Assembly (NCBI GenBank): GCA_050944355.1
Contig: JBMNQX010000002.1
Coordinates: 124,001 to 188,000, forward strand
Reading direction: 5' to 3'
DNA length: 64,000 bases
Source of the DNA: UBA4285 sp050944355
Lineage (GTDB): Bacteria; Bacillota; Clostridia; Lachnospirales; Lachnospiraceae
Under the pieces are notes generated by a model. It made no database searches. It saw only the letters and a program-made list of their open reading frames with translations, and was not told the DNA's origin. The position numbers were made by a program, and so were the translations under genes. This document shows, in pieces, positions 53,395 to 62,086 of this stretch; position 1 is the stretch's first letter; each line of letters opens with the position of its first letter.

Positions 53395-55374
53395 ATGAAA
53401 TTAAAAAGAACCGCCTGTGTTCCTCTTCTTGTCCAGGACCCGTATACATCCGTCTGGAGTGGGAGTGATACGGCCAACTCGGGTGACACCATTCACTGGT
53501 CCGGAAGAAAACAGAGAATTTATGTCGATGTACGCCTGGGGGAGAAAGAATACCGTCTGGTCGGAGAGAGCGGCGACCTGACACCTATGGAGCAGACATC
53601 GGTGAATGTCACGGCGCTCAGGACGATCTTTACATATGAGAACGATAAGGCAGCTGTAGAGCTTGCCTTTATGACGCCGCTCGATGTGACGGATCTGACG
53701 GTTATGTCCAGGCCCTGCAGCTATATCGATGCCAGAATCAGAATGAAAAATGAGAAGCCGGTCAGGGCGTTTTTGAAGGTTACGCTGACCTCGGATCTTG
53801 TCAGCAGCGACCAGACGGCAGATCTGATTTTCCCGGTCGGAACGACAAAAAACGGCCGCTTTGTGTCGATGGGAAGGCAGCAGCAGCATCCGCTCGGAGG
53901 CAGCGGCGACAATGTCACGCTTGACTGGGGATATGCATATCTTGCGGTGACAGACTCGGCCAGCCTTCTGAGTCACAGCAGAGAGCGCGGTACGATTGCG
54001 GCAGATGTGCCGTTTGCGAATGGCGAGGCGCATGTCCTGTTTGCCTACGACGATCTGGTCTCGATCAACTATTTCGGACAGTTCAGACGCGCGTATTGGA
54101 CAAAGACGTATGCGTCCATTACGGCTGCGATCGATGCGGCACTCATGGAGCGCGAAGAGCAGTACAGGAAAGCCGCGCAGTTTGACGATATGATCGAGAA
54201 AAAGGCGCTTGAGGCAGGCGGCGACGACTATGTATTTCTTTGTGACATGGCGTACAGACAGACGGTCGCGGCTCACAAGCTGATCACAGATGAGGAAGGA
54301 AATCTTCTGTTTCTGTCCAAGGAGAACGACTCGAACGGATGCATCGGAACGGTAGACGTCAGCTATCCGTCGGTGCCGCTGTTCCTGTGGCTGAATCCGG
54401 AACTCGTGAAAGGAATGCTGAGGCCCGTGTTCCGGTTTGCGGACATGGATGCCTGGACATACGATTTCGCTCCGCACGATGTAGGCCGCTACCCGTATGC
54501 GTGGGGGCAGGTGTACGGACTCAACAAAAAACCGCGGGGTGCGGAAGATTTCTGGTCCGGGCGGGACGGTGACGTCTATCCGCCGTTTTATGTATTTGGA
54601 AAAGAAGACGACCTGTTCGATCTTCGGTATCAGATGCCGGTCGAAGAGTGCGGCAACATGATTATCATGACCCTTGCGGTCTGCCTTGCGGAGAAAAAGG
54701 CAGACTTCGCGGAGCCATACATGGGAACACTTGCGAAATGGAAGGAATATCTTTTGGAATACGGCGAAGACCCGGCGGAACAGCTCTGCACGGATGATTT
54801 CGCCGGTCATCTGTCCCACAACGTGAATCTGTCGGTAAAAGCAGTCATGGGCATCGAAGCCTACAGCAGACTCTGCTCGATGACGGGAAGAAGTGAAGAA
54901 GCCGAATCGGCGCATGAGTCGGCCGTAAAGATGGCAGAATCCTGGGAGAAGCGCGCGGCGGCCGGTGACCACACAATGCTTGCTTTCGGGCGTCCGGACA
55001 CATGGAGCCTGAAATATAACATGGTCTGGGACAAACTGATCGGAAGCGGGCTCTTTGATGAGGAAATCATCCGGCGCGACATCGCGTTTGATCTCGGAAA
55101 AGCGAACAAATACGGCGTGCCGCTTGACTCGCGCGCGGATTACACCAAGAGCGACTGGATTCTCTGGGTGGCCGCGATGACGGATGACAAAGAAGTGCGG
55201 AAAGAACTGATTTCCGGTGTCGCGAGGTATCTGCGCGAGACCCCGACGAGATATCCGTTCGGAGACTGGTACGACACGAAATCAGGACAATATTGTCATT
55301 TCAAGGGACGCAGTGTTCAGGGCGGAATCTTCATGCCGATCCTTGCGGACGAGTGGAAAAACAAACGTCAGTAA
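53395..55374 (+). CDS. Glutaminase A-like protein (GtaA family)
   Basis: This 659-residue protein matches the layout of the fungal/bacterial glutaminase A family. The N-terminal VPLLVQDPYTSVWSG and HWSGRKQRIYVDVR are followed by a beta-sandwich, and a helical (six-hairpin type) C-terminal domain has AYRQTVAAHKLI, WSLKYNMVWDKLIGSGLF and RYPFGDWYDTKSGQ. There is no signal peptide, so it would be cytosolic. True activity is uncertain; many members are annotated only by DUF names and could be glycosidase-like. It is monocistronic. Confidence 0.78.
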   Translation: MKLKRTACVPLLVQDPYTSVWSGSDTANSGDTIHWSGRKQRIYVDVRLGEKEYRLVGESGDLTPMEQTSVNVTALRTIFTYENDKAAVELAFMTPLDVTDLTVMSRPCSYIDARIRMKNEKPVRAFLKVTLTSDLVSSDQTADLIFPVGTTKNGRFVSMGRQQQHPLGGSGDNVTLDWGYAYLAVTDSASLLSHSRERGTIAADVPFANGEAHVLFAYDDLVSINYFGQFRRAYWTKTYASITAAIDAALMEREEQYRKAAQFDDMIEKKALEAGGDDYVFLCDMAYRQTVAAHKLITDEEGNLLFLSKENDSNGCIGTVDVSYPSVPLFLWLNPELVKGMLRPVFRFADMDAWTYDFAPHDVGRYPYAWGQVYGLNKKPRGAEDFWSGRDGDVYPPFYVFGKEDDLFDLRYQMPVEECGNMIIMTLAVCLAEKKADFAEPYMGTLAKWKEYLLEYGEDPAEQLCTDDFAGHLSHNVNLSVKAVMGIEAYSRLCSMTGRSEEAESAHESAVKMAESWEKRAAAGDHTMLAFGRPDTWSLKYNMVWDKLIGSGLFDEEIIRRDIAFDLGKANKYGVPLDSRADYTKSDWILWVAAMTDDKEVRKELISGVARYLRETPTRYPFGDWYDTKSGQYCHFKGRSVQGGIFMPILADEWKNKRQ

Positions 55375-55405
55375 TTTAATATCCATCCTGACAAATGGCA
55401 AAGAC

Positions 55406-55443
55406 TCCCGGGACAGCAGAATGTATTGTCCCGGGAATTTTTT
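55406..55443 (+). terminator. Terminator of the glutaminase-like gene
   Basis: TCCCGGGACA and TGTCCCGGGA pair perfectly around an 11-nt loop, then a T-run. Confidence 0.87.
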
Positions 55444-55449
55444 GCGCAT

Positions 55450-55484
55450 AAAAAGACTCAGGAATACAACTGCATTCCTGAGTC
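55450..55484 (-). terminator. Terminator of tRNA-Pro
   Basis: On the minus strand 11-bp arms GACTCAGGAAT and ATTCCTGAGTC are followed by five T, 6 nt after the tRNA 3' end. Confidence 0.87.
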
Positions 55485-55489
55485 TGTCG

Positions 55490-55563
55490 TCGAAGCGACG
55501 TGATTCGAACACGCGACCTCTGCGTCCCGAACGCAGCGCTCTACCAAACTGAGCCACGCTTCG
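55490..55563 (-). tRNA. tRNA-Pro (CGG)
   Basis: The 74-nt cloverleaf fits by eye: acceptor CGAAGCG/CGCTTCG, D stem GCTC/GAGC, anticodon stem CTGCG/CGCAG with loop TTCGGGA (anticodon CGG, G37 as usual for Pro), and T arm GCGTG-TTCGAAT-CACGT. The discriminator base is A. CCA is not encoded. It reads CCG, a frequent codon in this window. Confidence 0.96.
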
Positions 55564-55781
55564 ATGCGGCTTTGATTTCTTACTGCCGACTTGGCTAATA
55601 TACACGATTCCGGCGGAACTGTCAAGGAAAATCTGAAATTTTGGCACTGATTTTTCCGGAAAACCCGGCGGAATATAAAGAAAAAACAGTAAAAAAAGTT
55701 AGTGACATTTCCCGCATCAGGAAATATTATATGATGGTGCTTAAAAAGCACGGTTTTATGAAGAGGATGGAGAGAGGAAAA

Positions 55782-56501
55782 ATGAAGAGGCTTTCTTTTG
55801 AGGGTTTCAGGGCCATGTTCACGGGACAGAGAACGGACATGGACTGGCAGATGAAACGCCGGATTCTGATGATGACGGCAGGCGTTTCGATAACGGGCCT
55901 GAGCACCGGCTTTTTTACGATATCGGACATGGGATACGATCCGTTTCAGGTATTTGTCCACGGAGTCTGGTCCAGAGTGGACTCGGCGCTGGGCATTTCC
56001 GTCTCCTATGGCACGTATTTTATGCTGATTTCTTTTGTGCTGCTCATGGCGATGTTTATGCTGAACCGCGGTCTGCTGGGGCTTGGAACACTGTTTACCC
56101 TGTTCTTGGCGGGGTATCTGGCTGACTTTTCCGCGTATTGCCTGAGAATTGTATTTCCGGATCCGGGATTTGCGGTGCGCCTCGCGCTCCTCGGTGCCGG
56201 TATTGTCATCATGTGCTTTTCGGCGGCGCTTTATTACACAGCCGGTCTGGGAGTCTCGACGTATGACGCGGTGGCGCTTACGATTTCGCAGAAGCAGCCG
56301 AAGATCGCATTCCGCTGGTGCAGAATATTCTGCGACCTGATCTGTGTTCTGATCGGTCTGCGGCTCGGCTCGTCCGTAGGTATCGGGACCATCATAACGG
56401 CTCTGTTTATGGGACCGCTGATTGATTTCTTCCGCCGGGCTGCCGCGGAGCCGCTTCTGGACAGAGTGCCGCAGAAAGCGCCTGTAAGACGGGCCGCCTG
56501 A
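55782..56501 (+). CDS. YczE/YyaS-like membrane protein
   Basis: This is a 239-residue protein with about five to six membrane segments. The segments GVSITGLSTGFFTISDMGYDP, AALYYTAGLGVSTYDAVALT and RWCRIFCDLICVLIGLRLG, with a closing GTIITALFMGPLIDFF, match the YczE family, whose biochemical role is unclear. The start at 55782 follows GAGAGG. Longer in-frame starts back to 55641 lack hydrophobic or conserved sequence. Confidence 0.85.
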   Translation: MKRLSFEGFRAMFTGQRTDMDWQMKRRILMMTAGVSITGLSTGFFTISDMGYDPFQVFVHGVWSRVDSALGISVSYGTYFMLISFVLLMAMFMLNRGLLGLGTLFTLFLAGYLADFSAYCLRIVFPDPGFAVRLALLGAGIVIMCFSAALYYTAGLGVSTYDAVALTISQKQPKIAFRWCRIFCDLICVLIGLRLGSSVGIGTIITALFMGPLIDFFRRAAAEPLLDRVPQKAPVRRAA

Positions 56502-56521
56502 CAGTCTGAGGAGAGAGGTAT

Positions 56522-57121
56522 ATGTGCTGTCGATTTTATGTCGATGAGGAAGAAAAAGAAGAACTCGAGGCGCTCCCGGGGATCAAAGTTTCCGGCGGCG
56601 CTGTATTCAAAAGGGGCGATGTGAATCCGGGAGGAGCGGCCCCGGTGATTTTTTCGTCCGGCGAAACTCTGACCGTTGACATGATGCGATTCGGATTCCG
56701 GGTGCGGCCGGCGGGCGAAGCGAAGGACAAACTGCTGATCAACGCGCGCGCTGAGACAGTGCTTGAGCGCAGGACATTTTCATCGGCGGCCGCCTCGTCG
56801 CGCTGTATCGTGCCGGCCCGCCTGTTCTACGAGTGGAACAGCAGGCGCGAGAAGTCTGAATTCCGGCTCTCGGGGAAATCGTCTCCGCTTCTTTATATGG
56901 CCGGAATCTGGCAGAGTACGGACGCCGGCCCGGAATTTGTCATCATCACGACCATGGCAAATGAGAGTATGGCGCCGGTTCATGACCGCATGCCGCTTGT
57001 TCTCCCGGAAGACAGGATCGGGATGTGGATTCTGAAAAACGATAAGACGCGGGAACTGCTTAAGACAGAGCCTGCGCCGCTTTTCAGGACTTCAGAATAT
57101 GAGCAGCTGTCGTTGTTCTGA
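56522..57121 (+). CDS. SRAP (YedK/HMCES-like) abasic-site protein
   Basis: This 199-residue protein crosslinks to abasic sites in ssDNA through Cys2 after Met removal (MCCRFYVDE; a second Cys follows). Other family residues are in LLINARAETV, RCIVPARLFYEW and the His in APVHDRMPLVLPED. It lies 20 nt after the YczE-like gene. Role: DNA damage shielding, inferred from family. Confidence 0.93.
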   Translation: MCCRFYVDEEEKEELEALPGIKVSGGAVFKRGDVNPGGAAPVIFSSGETLTVDMMRFGFRVRPAGEAKDKLLINARAETVLERRTFSSAAASSRCIVPARLFYEWNSRREKSEFRLSGKSSPLLYMAGIWQSTDAGPEFVIITTMANESMAPVHDRMPLVLPEDRIGMWILKNDKTRELLKTEPAPLFRTSEYEQLSLF

Positions 57122-57134
57122 GAGGCCAAGATTC

Positions 57135-57163
57135 TTGAACTTGAATCCGTGACTTGGTATTAT
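57135..57163 (+). promoter_or_regulatory. Promoter of phosphoglucomutase
   Basis: TTGAAC (57135-57140), 17 nt, TATTAT (57158-57163) with a TGG extension. The leader is about 60 nt and holds a small hairpin (about 57188-57207). Confidence 0.65.
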
Positions 57164-57230
57164 ACATTACAGAGACAAAACGTGTACAGCAGCCTTTCCG
57201 GCTGTTAAAAAATACCTAAGGGGGCTTTTC

Positions 57231-58913
57231 ATGTACAGAGATGATTTTGAGCGCTGGCTGGCAGCTGATCTGGAAGATGTTGATCTGAAGATGGAGCTTC
57301 GCAGCATAAAGGATGACGACGACGCCATCAAAGAGCGGTTTGCGGTAGCCCTGAAGTTCGGGACCGCCGGACTTCGCGGGACGCTGGGAGCCGGCACGAA
57401 CAGAATGAATATCTGGGTCGTGCGTCAGGCTACGCAGGGCGTCGCCGACTGGGTAAAGACGCAGGGCGGCACACAGACGGTTGCCATCAGTTATGATTCG
57501 AGACTGAAAGGCTGGAAATTCGCCAGAGACGCAGCTGGTGTTCTGGCGGCCAATGGCATCAACGTCCGCATTTACGACGAGCTGATGCCGGTTCCGGCGC
57601 TTTCTTTCGCAACAAGATACTATCACTGCAACGCCGGCATCATGATCACGGCGTCCCACAACCCGGCCCAGTACAATGGCTATAAGGCATACGGACCAGA
57701 CGGCTGTCAGATGACGGACGACGCGGCGGCGGTTGTCTATGATTCGATTCAGAAGACGGATGTTCTCACCGGCGCAAAGTATATGACCTTTGCCGAAGGC
57801 GTTGAGAAGGGCCTGATCAAATTTGTGGGCCAGGACTGCATTCAGGGACTGTACGACGCCATTGAGGCCCGTCAGATCCGCCCGGGCGCAGCCAGGGGTT
57901 CCGGCCTGAAGCTTGTTTATTCTCCGCTCAACGGCACCGGACTTGTTCCGGTCACACATGTTCTGAATGACATCGGCATTGAGGACATCACGATTGTTCC
58001 GGAGCAGGAATATCCGAACGGATATTTCACGACATGTCCGTATCCGAACCCGGAGATTTTTGAGGCTCTCGAGAAGGGACTCGAGCTGGCCAAGAAGACG
58101 GGCGCGGACCTGATGCTTGCGACCGATCCGGACGCGGACCGCGTCGGCATCGCGATGAAGTGTGCGGACGGCACGTATGAGCTCGTCACCGGAAATGAGA
58201 TGGGCGTTCTGCTTCTAGACTACATCTGCGCAGGCCGTATCGAGAAAGGCACGATGCCGAAGAATCCGGTTGCCGTGAAGTCCATAGTATCGACACCGCT
58301 CGCCAATCTTGTGGCAAAGCACTACGGCGTTGAGCTCCGCGAGACTCTGACAGGCTTCAAGTGGATCGGCGATCAGATTGCTCAGCTTGAGGCGGCCGGG
58401 GAAGTTGACCGCTTTATCTTCGGATTTGAGGAATCTTACGGATATCTTGCCGGGCCGTATGTCCGCGACAAGGACGCCGTAATTGCTTCGATGCTCATCT
58501 GCGAGATGGCAGCTTATTACCGCTCGATCGGCTCTTCGATCAAGCAGAGACTCGAGGAGATTTACGCGCAGTACGGCCGTTACCTGAACAAGGTTGATTC
58601 CTATTCGTTCCCGGGTCTTTCCGGAATGGATAAAATGGCAGGCATCATGGAGAATCTCCGCAAAAATCCGCCGAAGGAATTCTCCGGCAAGAAGGTCGTC
58701 AGGGTCACGGACTACGAGAAACCGGAAGAGACCGGTCTGCCGAAGGCAAATGTTCTCATCTATGCCCTGGATGACGGTTCTACGATTGTAATCCGTCCGT
58801 CCGGCACAGAGCCGAAGATCAAGACCTACTTCACGACGAAGGGCAAAGATCTGGAAGAGGCACAGGCAGAAAAAGACAAGCTCACTGAGGCTGTAAAGCC
58901 GCTGCTGGCATGA
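57231..58913 (+). CDS. Phosphoglucomutase / phosphomannomutase
   Basis: This is a 560-residue alpha-D-phosphohexomutase. Domains in order: FGTAGLRGTLGAGTNRMN, the phosphoserine loop ITASHNPAQYNGYK, the Mg loop ATDPDADRVGIA, the sugar loop FGFEESYGYL, and the phosphate loop RPSGTEPKIK. It interconverts glucose-1- and glucose-6-phosphate and would take the product of glgP. Length fits PgcA-type enzymes. A strong RBS and own promoter precede it; a terminator follows. Confidence 0.95.
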   Translation: MYRDDFERWLAADLEDVDLKMELRSIKDDDDAIKERFAVALKFGTAGLRGTLGAGTNRMNIWVVRQATQGVADWVKTQGGTQTVAISYDSRLKGWKFARDAAGVLAANGINVRIYDELMPVPALSFATRYYHCNAGIMITASHNPAQYNGYKAYGPDGCQMTDDAAAVVYDSIQKTDVLTGAKYMTFAEGVEKGLIKFVGQDCIQGLYDAIEARQIRPGAARGSGLKLVYSPLNGTGLVPVTHVLNDIGIEDITIVPEQEYPNGYFTTCPYPNPEIFEALEKGLELAKKTGADLMLATDPDADRVGIAMKCADGTYELVTGNEMGVLLLDYICAGRIEKGTMPKNPVAVKSIVSTPLANLVAKHYGVELRETLTGFKWIGDQIAQLEAAGEVDRFIFGFEESYGYLAGPYVRDKDAVIASMLICEMAAYYRSIGSSIKQRLEEIYAQYGRYLNKVDSYSFPGLSGMDKMAGIMENLRKNPPKEFSGKKVVRVTDYEKPEETGLPKANVLIYALDDGSTIVIRPSGTEPKIKTYFTTKGKDLEEAQAEKDKLTEAVKPLLA

Positions 58914-58936
58914 ACGAAAAATGAAATAAAATAAGA

Positions 58937-58979
58937 AGCCGGCTGTTGTACGGGAAAAGTACAGCAGCCGGCTTTTTTT
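58937..58979 (+). terminator. Intrinsic terminator of phosphoglucomutase
   Basis: Fifteen-base arms AGCCGGCTGTTGTAC and GTACAGCAGCCGGCT (one wobble) and seven T. Confidence 0.88.
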
Positions 58980-59020
58980 GAGAGCTTCAGGCCGCTGCCT
59001 GAGGAAAGCCGGGTGTCTGT

Positions 59021-61297
59021 TTATACTGTTTTCTTCACAAAATGATACATTCGCGACTGCCCGTCGCCGAGATCCGGCACAATGAGACCGATCTGCATCA
59101 GCTCATCGCCGAAATATTCTCTCTTCAGTTCTCCGCCGACGGGGCGGAACTTTGGGTTCTCCCTGGTCCAGACGGCATCCTTTTCCGGGGCGAATTCTTT
59201 CTCAGCTGCGCCGACGGCCTCCTCAAGAAGATAAACGGCACCGGGGTCAAGGCCTTTGATTTTAACAACATGGCCGTGTGTGTTCGGGCGCCCCAAAACC
59301 TGCACAACGGTGATGAGTGCTTCGCTCTGATCTTTTGCAGCGCACTCCCAGACATCATACGGCTGTCTGTCATCCCAGCTGTGGATGCGGTAGTAATCTC
59401 CAGCGGCGATGAGATGATGGTATTTGTGATAGCGCGCCACCTGCTGCGGAATCATTTCGCGCTCCGCTTTCGTCACATGTTTTGTCAGATCCAGTTCATA
59501 GCCGAATGTGCCGGCCAGCGCGACATTTGCCCTGGTTTCAAACGGCGTATTGCGTCCGACCTGCTCATTCGGGCAGCGGCTCACATGAGCGCCCATCGCG
59601 GAGAGAGGGTATGCGAGAGCCGTGCCTTCCTGAATCCGAAGCCGCTCGATGGCATCGGTGTCATCCGAGCACCAGATCTGCGGGCTGAAGTACAGCATGC
59701 CGGCGTCAAACCGTCCGCCTCCGCCCGAGCAGTTTTCGAGCAGGAGATCCGGGAAGTCGTCCAGGAGCCGCTGCTGCATCTCATAGAGTCCGAGCACATA
59801 GCGGTGAAGAATCTCACCCTGCCGGCCGTTTCCGTACAGTGCGGAAGCGACGTTGCAGAGCTGCCGGTTCATGTCCCATTTTATATAGTCGGTCTCTGTG
59901 TCTTTCAGCGAAGCCTCGATCTGATTCATCACGCAGTCCCGCACTTCTTTTCGCGTGAGATCGAGTACAAGCTGATCGCGGCTCAGGGACGGCGTGCGTC
60001 CCGGCGTCTGCATGGCAAAGTCGGGATGTTTCCGGTACAGATCGGAATCCGGCGAGATCATCTCGGGCTCGATCCAGATTCCGAATTTCATGCCGATCCT
60101 GTGAATTTCCTCAGAAAGAGCTTTGATTCCGCCGGGCAGCTTTTTTTCGTTGACAAACCAGTCGCCGAGGGAACGGTCGTCATCGTTGCGGACGCCGAAC
60201 CACCCGTCATCCATGACAAACATTTCGATGCCGCATTTCTTTGCTTCCCGCGCGATCGAGAGGAGCTTTTCTTTGTCAAAGTCAAAATACGTGCCTTCCC
60301 AGTTGTTGATAAGGACGGGGCGGTCTTCGCAGACATACCGGCTCCGGATCAAATGCGCACGGAAGAAGTCGTGAAAATGATGGGTCATCTGCGTGAGGCC
60401 CTCCTGTGCGGACGTCATCACCACCTCAGGGGCCGTAAACGTCTCGTGCGCCTGCAGAGTCCACTGGAAACCCTCCGGATGGATTCCCATGGTCAGGCGC
60501 AGGCTGTCGTACTGGGAGAGTTCCGCCTGTGCGATAAAGTTGCCGGAATAGACGAAGGAAAAACCGTACACCTCGCCGTGATCCTGTCCGGCGTCACCTT
60601 TCAGGATTGCCATGAACGGGTTCGCCTGATGGCTCGATTCGCCGCAGATGGAAGACGCGCTGAAGCGCCCGTGGGCAATCTTCCGGATTTCGATGTGCCG
60701 TTCCCGGGCCCATGCGCCGGGAAGCGTGAGCATCGAGCAATTCTCGTTGTCCGTGTCAATGCAGGCGGAAAGAACTTTGGTCAGAGTCCGCACGGCCTCT
60801 GACTCATTTGTCACCTGTACGCTTCTTGTGATCACATCCTCGTTCTCAAAGACGGAATACAACAGACTCACTGACAGATCAAGCACGTGGTCTTTCAAAA
60901 TAATTGTCAGTGTTTCGACTTCCTTTTCATTTCCAAACGAGGCGGGCAGTCCGGCGAGCGCAGGCTTGCCTTTTGTGATCCGATATGAGTCGAATGTGAG
61001 CTCGCAGCCGCTGCTGCCGTGTTCGTCCAGAACTGCCAGACAGGTGTCCCGCTGATCTCCGACGCCGGCCGTCGGGTATTCAAAAGGAAATGAGCTCAGA
61101 AACGCGATCTTTTCCCGCTCGAAGTAATACGGAGACGGGACCTCGTGCAGACGCGCCGTCTGCCAGCCGCACATGTGGTCAAGCTTTTTGCCGTAATAGA
61201 GGTGTCCCAGATATCCCTCTTTCGTCACGCCCATCAGGTACGTTGTATTCTTTGTCGTCAGCGCAAAGATTCTCTGCGTTTCATCGTAACGGATCAT
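59021..61297 (-). CDS. Alpha-galactosidase, GH36
   Basis: This 758-residue retaining alpha-galactosidase acts on raffinose-type and other terminal alpha-galactosides. The N-terminal beta-supersandwich ends near residue 330. The barrel holds MFVMDDGWFG, the nucleophile Asp in TDYIKWDMNR and the acid/base Asp in IWCSDDTDAIERL, preceded by ENCSGGGGRFDAGML. No signal peptide. It follows the PAP2 gene by 27 nt on the reverse strand. Its length matches clostridial tetrameric GH36 enzymes. Confidence 0.95.
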   Translation of the reverse strand: MIRYDETQRIFALTTKNTTYLMGVTKEGYLGHLYYGKKLDHMCGWQTARLHEVPSPYYFEREKIAFLSSFPFEYPTAGVGDQRDTCLAVLDEHGSSGCELTFDSYRITKGKPALAGLPASFGNEKEVETLTIILKDHVLDLSVSLLYSVFENEDVITRSVQVTNESEAVRTLTKVLSACIDTDNENCSMLTLPGAWARERHIEIRKIAHGRFSASSICGESSHQANPFMAILKGDAGQDHGEVYGFSFVYSGNFIAQAELSQYDSLRLTMGIHPEGFQWTLQAHETFTAPEVVMTSAQEGLTQMTHHFHDFFRAHLIRSRYVCEDRPVLINNWEGTYFDFDKEKLLSIAREAKKCGIEMFVMDDGWFGVRNDDDRSLGDWFVNEKKLPGGIKALSEEIHRIGMKFGIWIEPEMISPDSDLYRKHPDFAMQTPGRTPSLSRDQLVLDLTRKEVRDCVMNQIEASLKDTETDYIKWDMNRQLCNVASALYGNGRQGEILHRYVLGLYEMQQRLLDDFPDLLLENCSGGGGRFDAGMLYFSPQIWCSDDTDAIERLRIQEGTALAYPLSAMGAHVSRCPNEQVGRNTPFETRANVALAGTFGYELDLTKHVTKAEREMIPQQVARYHKYHHLIAAGDYYRIHSWDDRQPYDVWECAAKDQSEALITVVQVLGRPNTHGHVVKIKGLDPGAVYLLEEAVGAAEKEFAPEKDAVWTRENPKFRPVGGELKREYFGDELMQIGLIVPDLGDGQSRMYHFVKKTV

Positions 61298-61324
61298 TTC
61301 TTGAGCCCTCCCGTCTGTTGAGTC

Positions 61325-62032
61325 TCAGAACTCGTTCTGCTGTTTTGCCTCTTTCTTTTCTGCCCGAAAGTAGGGAATTGCGTAGAATATCGTGAATGCG
61401 ATCAGAGCGCTAACGCCGCCCGCGATCAGATCCAGCACAGAGTGCTGTTTGAGGAACACGGTCGAGACAATGATCAGAAGGATGGAAATCAGAACCCAGA
61501 GTTTCAGTCCTTTTTTTCCTTTCAGAGCTTTGCAGGTGATGATCCCGTCGTACAGGCAGAGCGAGATATAGACGTGCAGACTCGGAAACACGTTTGTGGG
61601 CGTGTCCGTGCTTTCAATCCAGGACACGATACGGCCGGCGATATTGTCGGGAATCGTCTCCGGCCGCAGCTGCAGCGCCGAGGGCCAGATCAGGTAGAAT
61701 GCGAGAATGATGTATGCCCCGACCATTGTGAGCTGACAGAAGTGCCGGTATTCCTCATCTGTCGCTTTGACAAGCATGATCAGCCAGATGATGACGATCA
61801 GCAGAATCCAGTACAGGTACGGGAAAATAAACCATTCGATGAACGGAATTTTGTCGTCCAACGTCGTGTGAATATAGTGAAGACGGGGATTGCCGGGCCG
61901 GATCAGCTGTTCGTCCAGCACGAAGAAAATTCCATAGACAATCCAGAGCAGAACTCCGGTGGCAACTCGTTTCCACAGCGTCGGCGTGAAGATGGAATCC
62001 GTTCCGGAGGTGATTTCGTTGTTATTTTTCAA
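61325..62032 (-). CDS. PAP2-superfamily membrane phosphatase
   Basis: This is a 235-residue protein with about six membrane segments. PAP2 motifs: PTNVFPSLHVYISLCL (motif 2, catalytic His) and STVFLKQHSVLDLIAG (motif 3); motif 1 is weak. It resembles inositol-phosphorylceramide-synthase-like and undecaprenyl-diphosphatase-like proteins; the lipid substrate is unknown. It sits between two glycosidase genes with short gaps. Confidence 0.85.
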   Translation of the reverse strand: MKNNNEITSGTDSIFTPTLWKRVATGVLLWIVYGIFFVLDEQLIRPGNPRLHYIHTTLDDKIPFIEWFIFPYLYWILLIVIIWLIMLVKATDEEYRHFCQLTMVGAYIILAFYLIWPSALQLRPETIPDNIAGRIVSWIESTDTPTNVFPSLHVYISLCLYDGIITCKALKGKKGLKLWVLISILLIIVSTVFLKQHSVLDLIAGGVSALIAFTIFYAIPYFRAEKKEAKQQNEF

Positions 62033-62086
62033 GGCGAAACATCTCCCCTCAGAAATTTAATAAGACAGACATTTGAAGCTATCTTA

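Noticed and set aside
53401..54972. Long antisense frame (523 residues) opposite the glutaminase-like gene
   Set aside because: The sense gene has clear family motifs; the antisense protein is rich in Arg, His and Cys with no recognisable domain.
59042..60802. 586-residue plus-strand frame opposite GH36
   Set aside because: Shadow of the alpha-galactosidase codons; no start signals and no family pattern.
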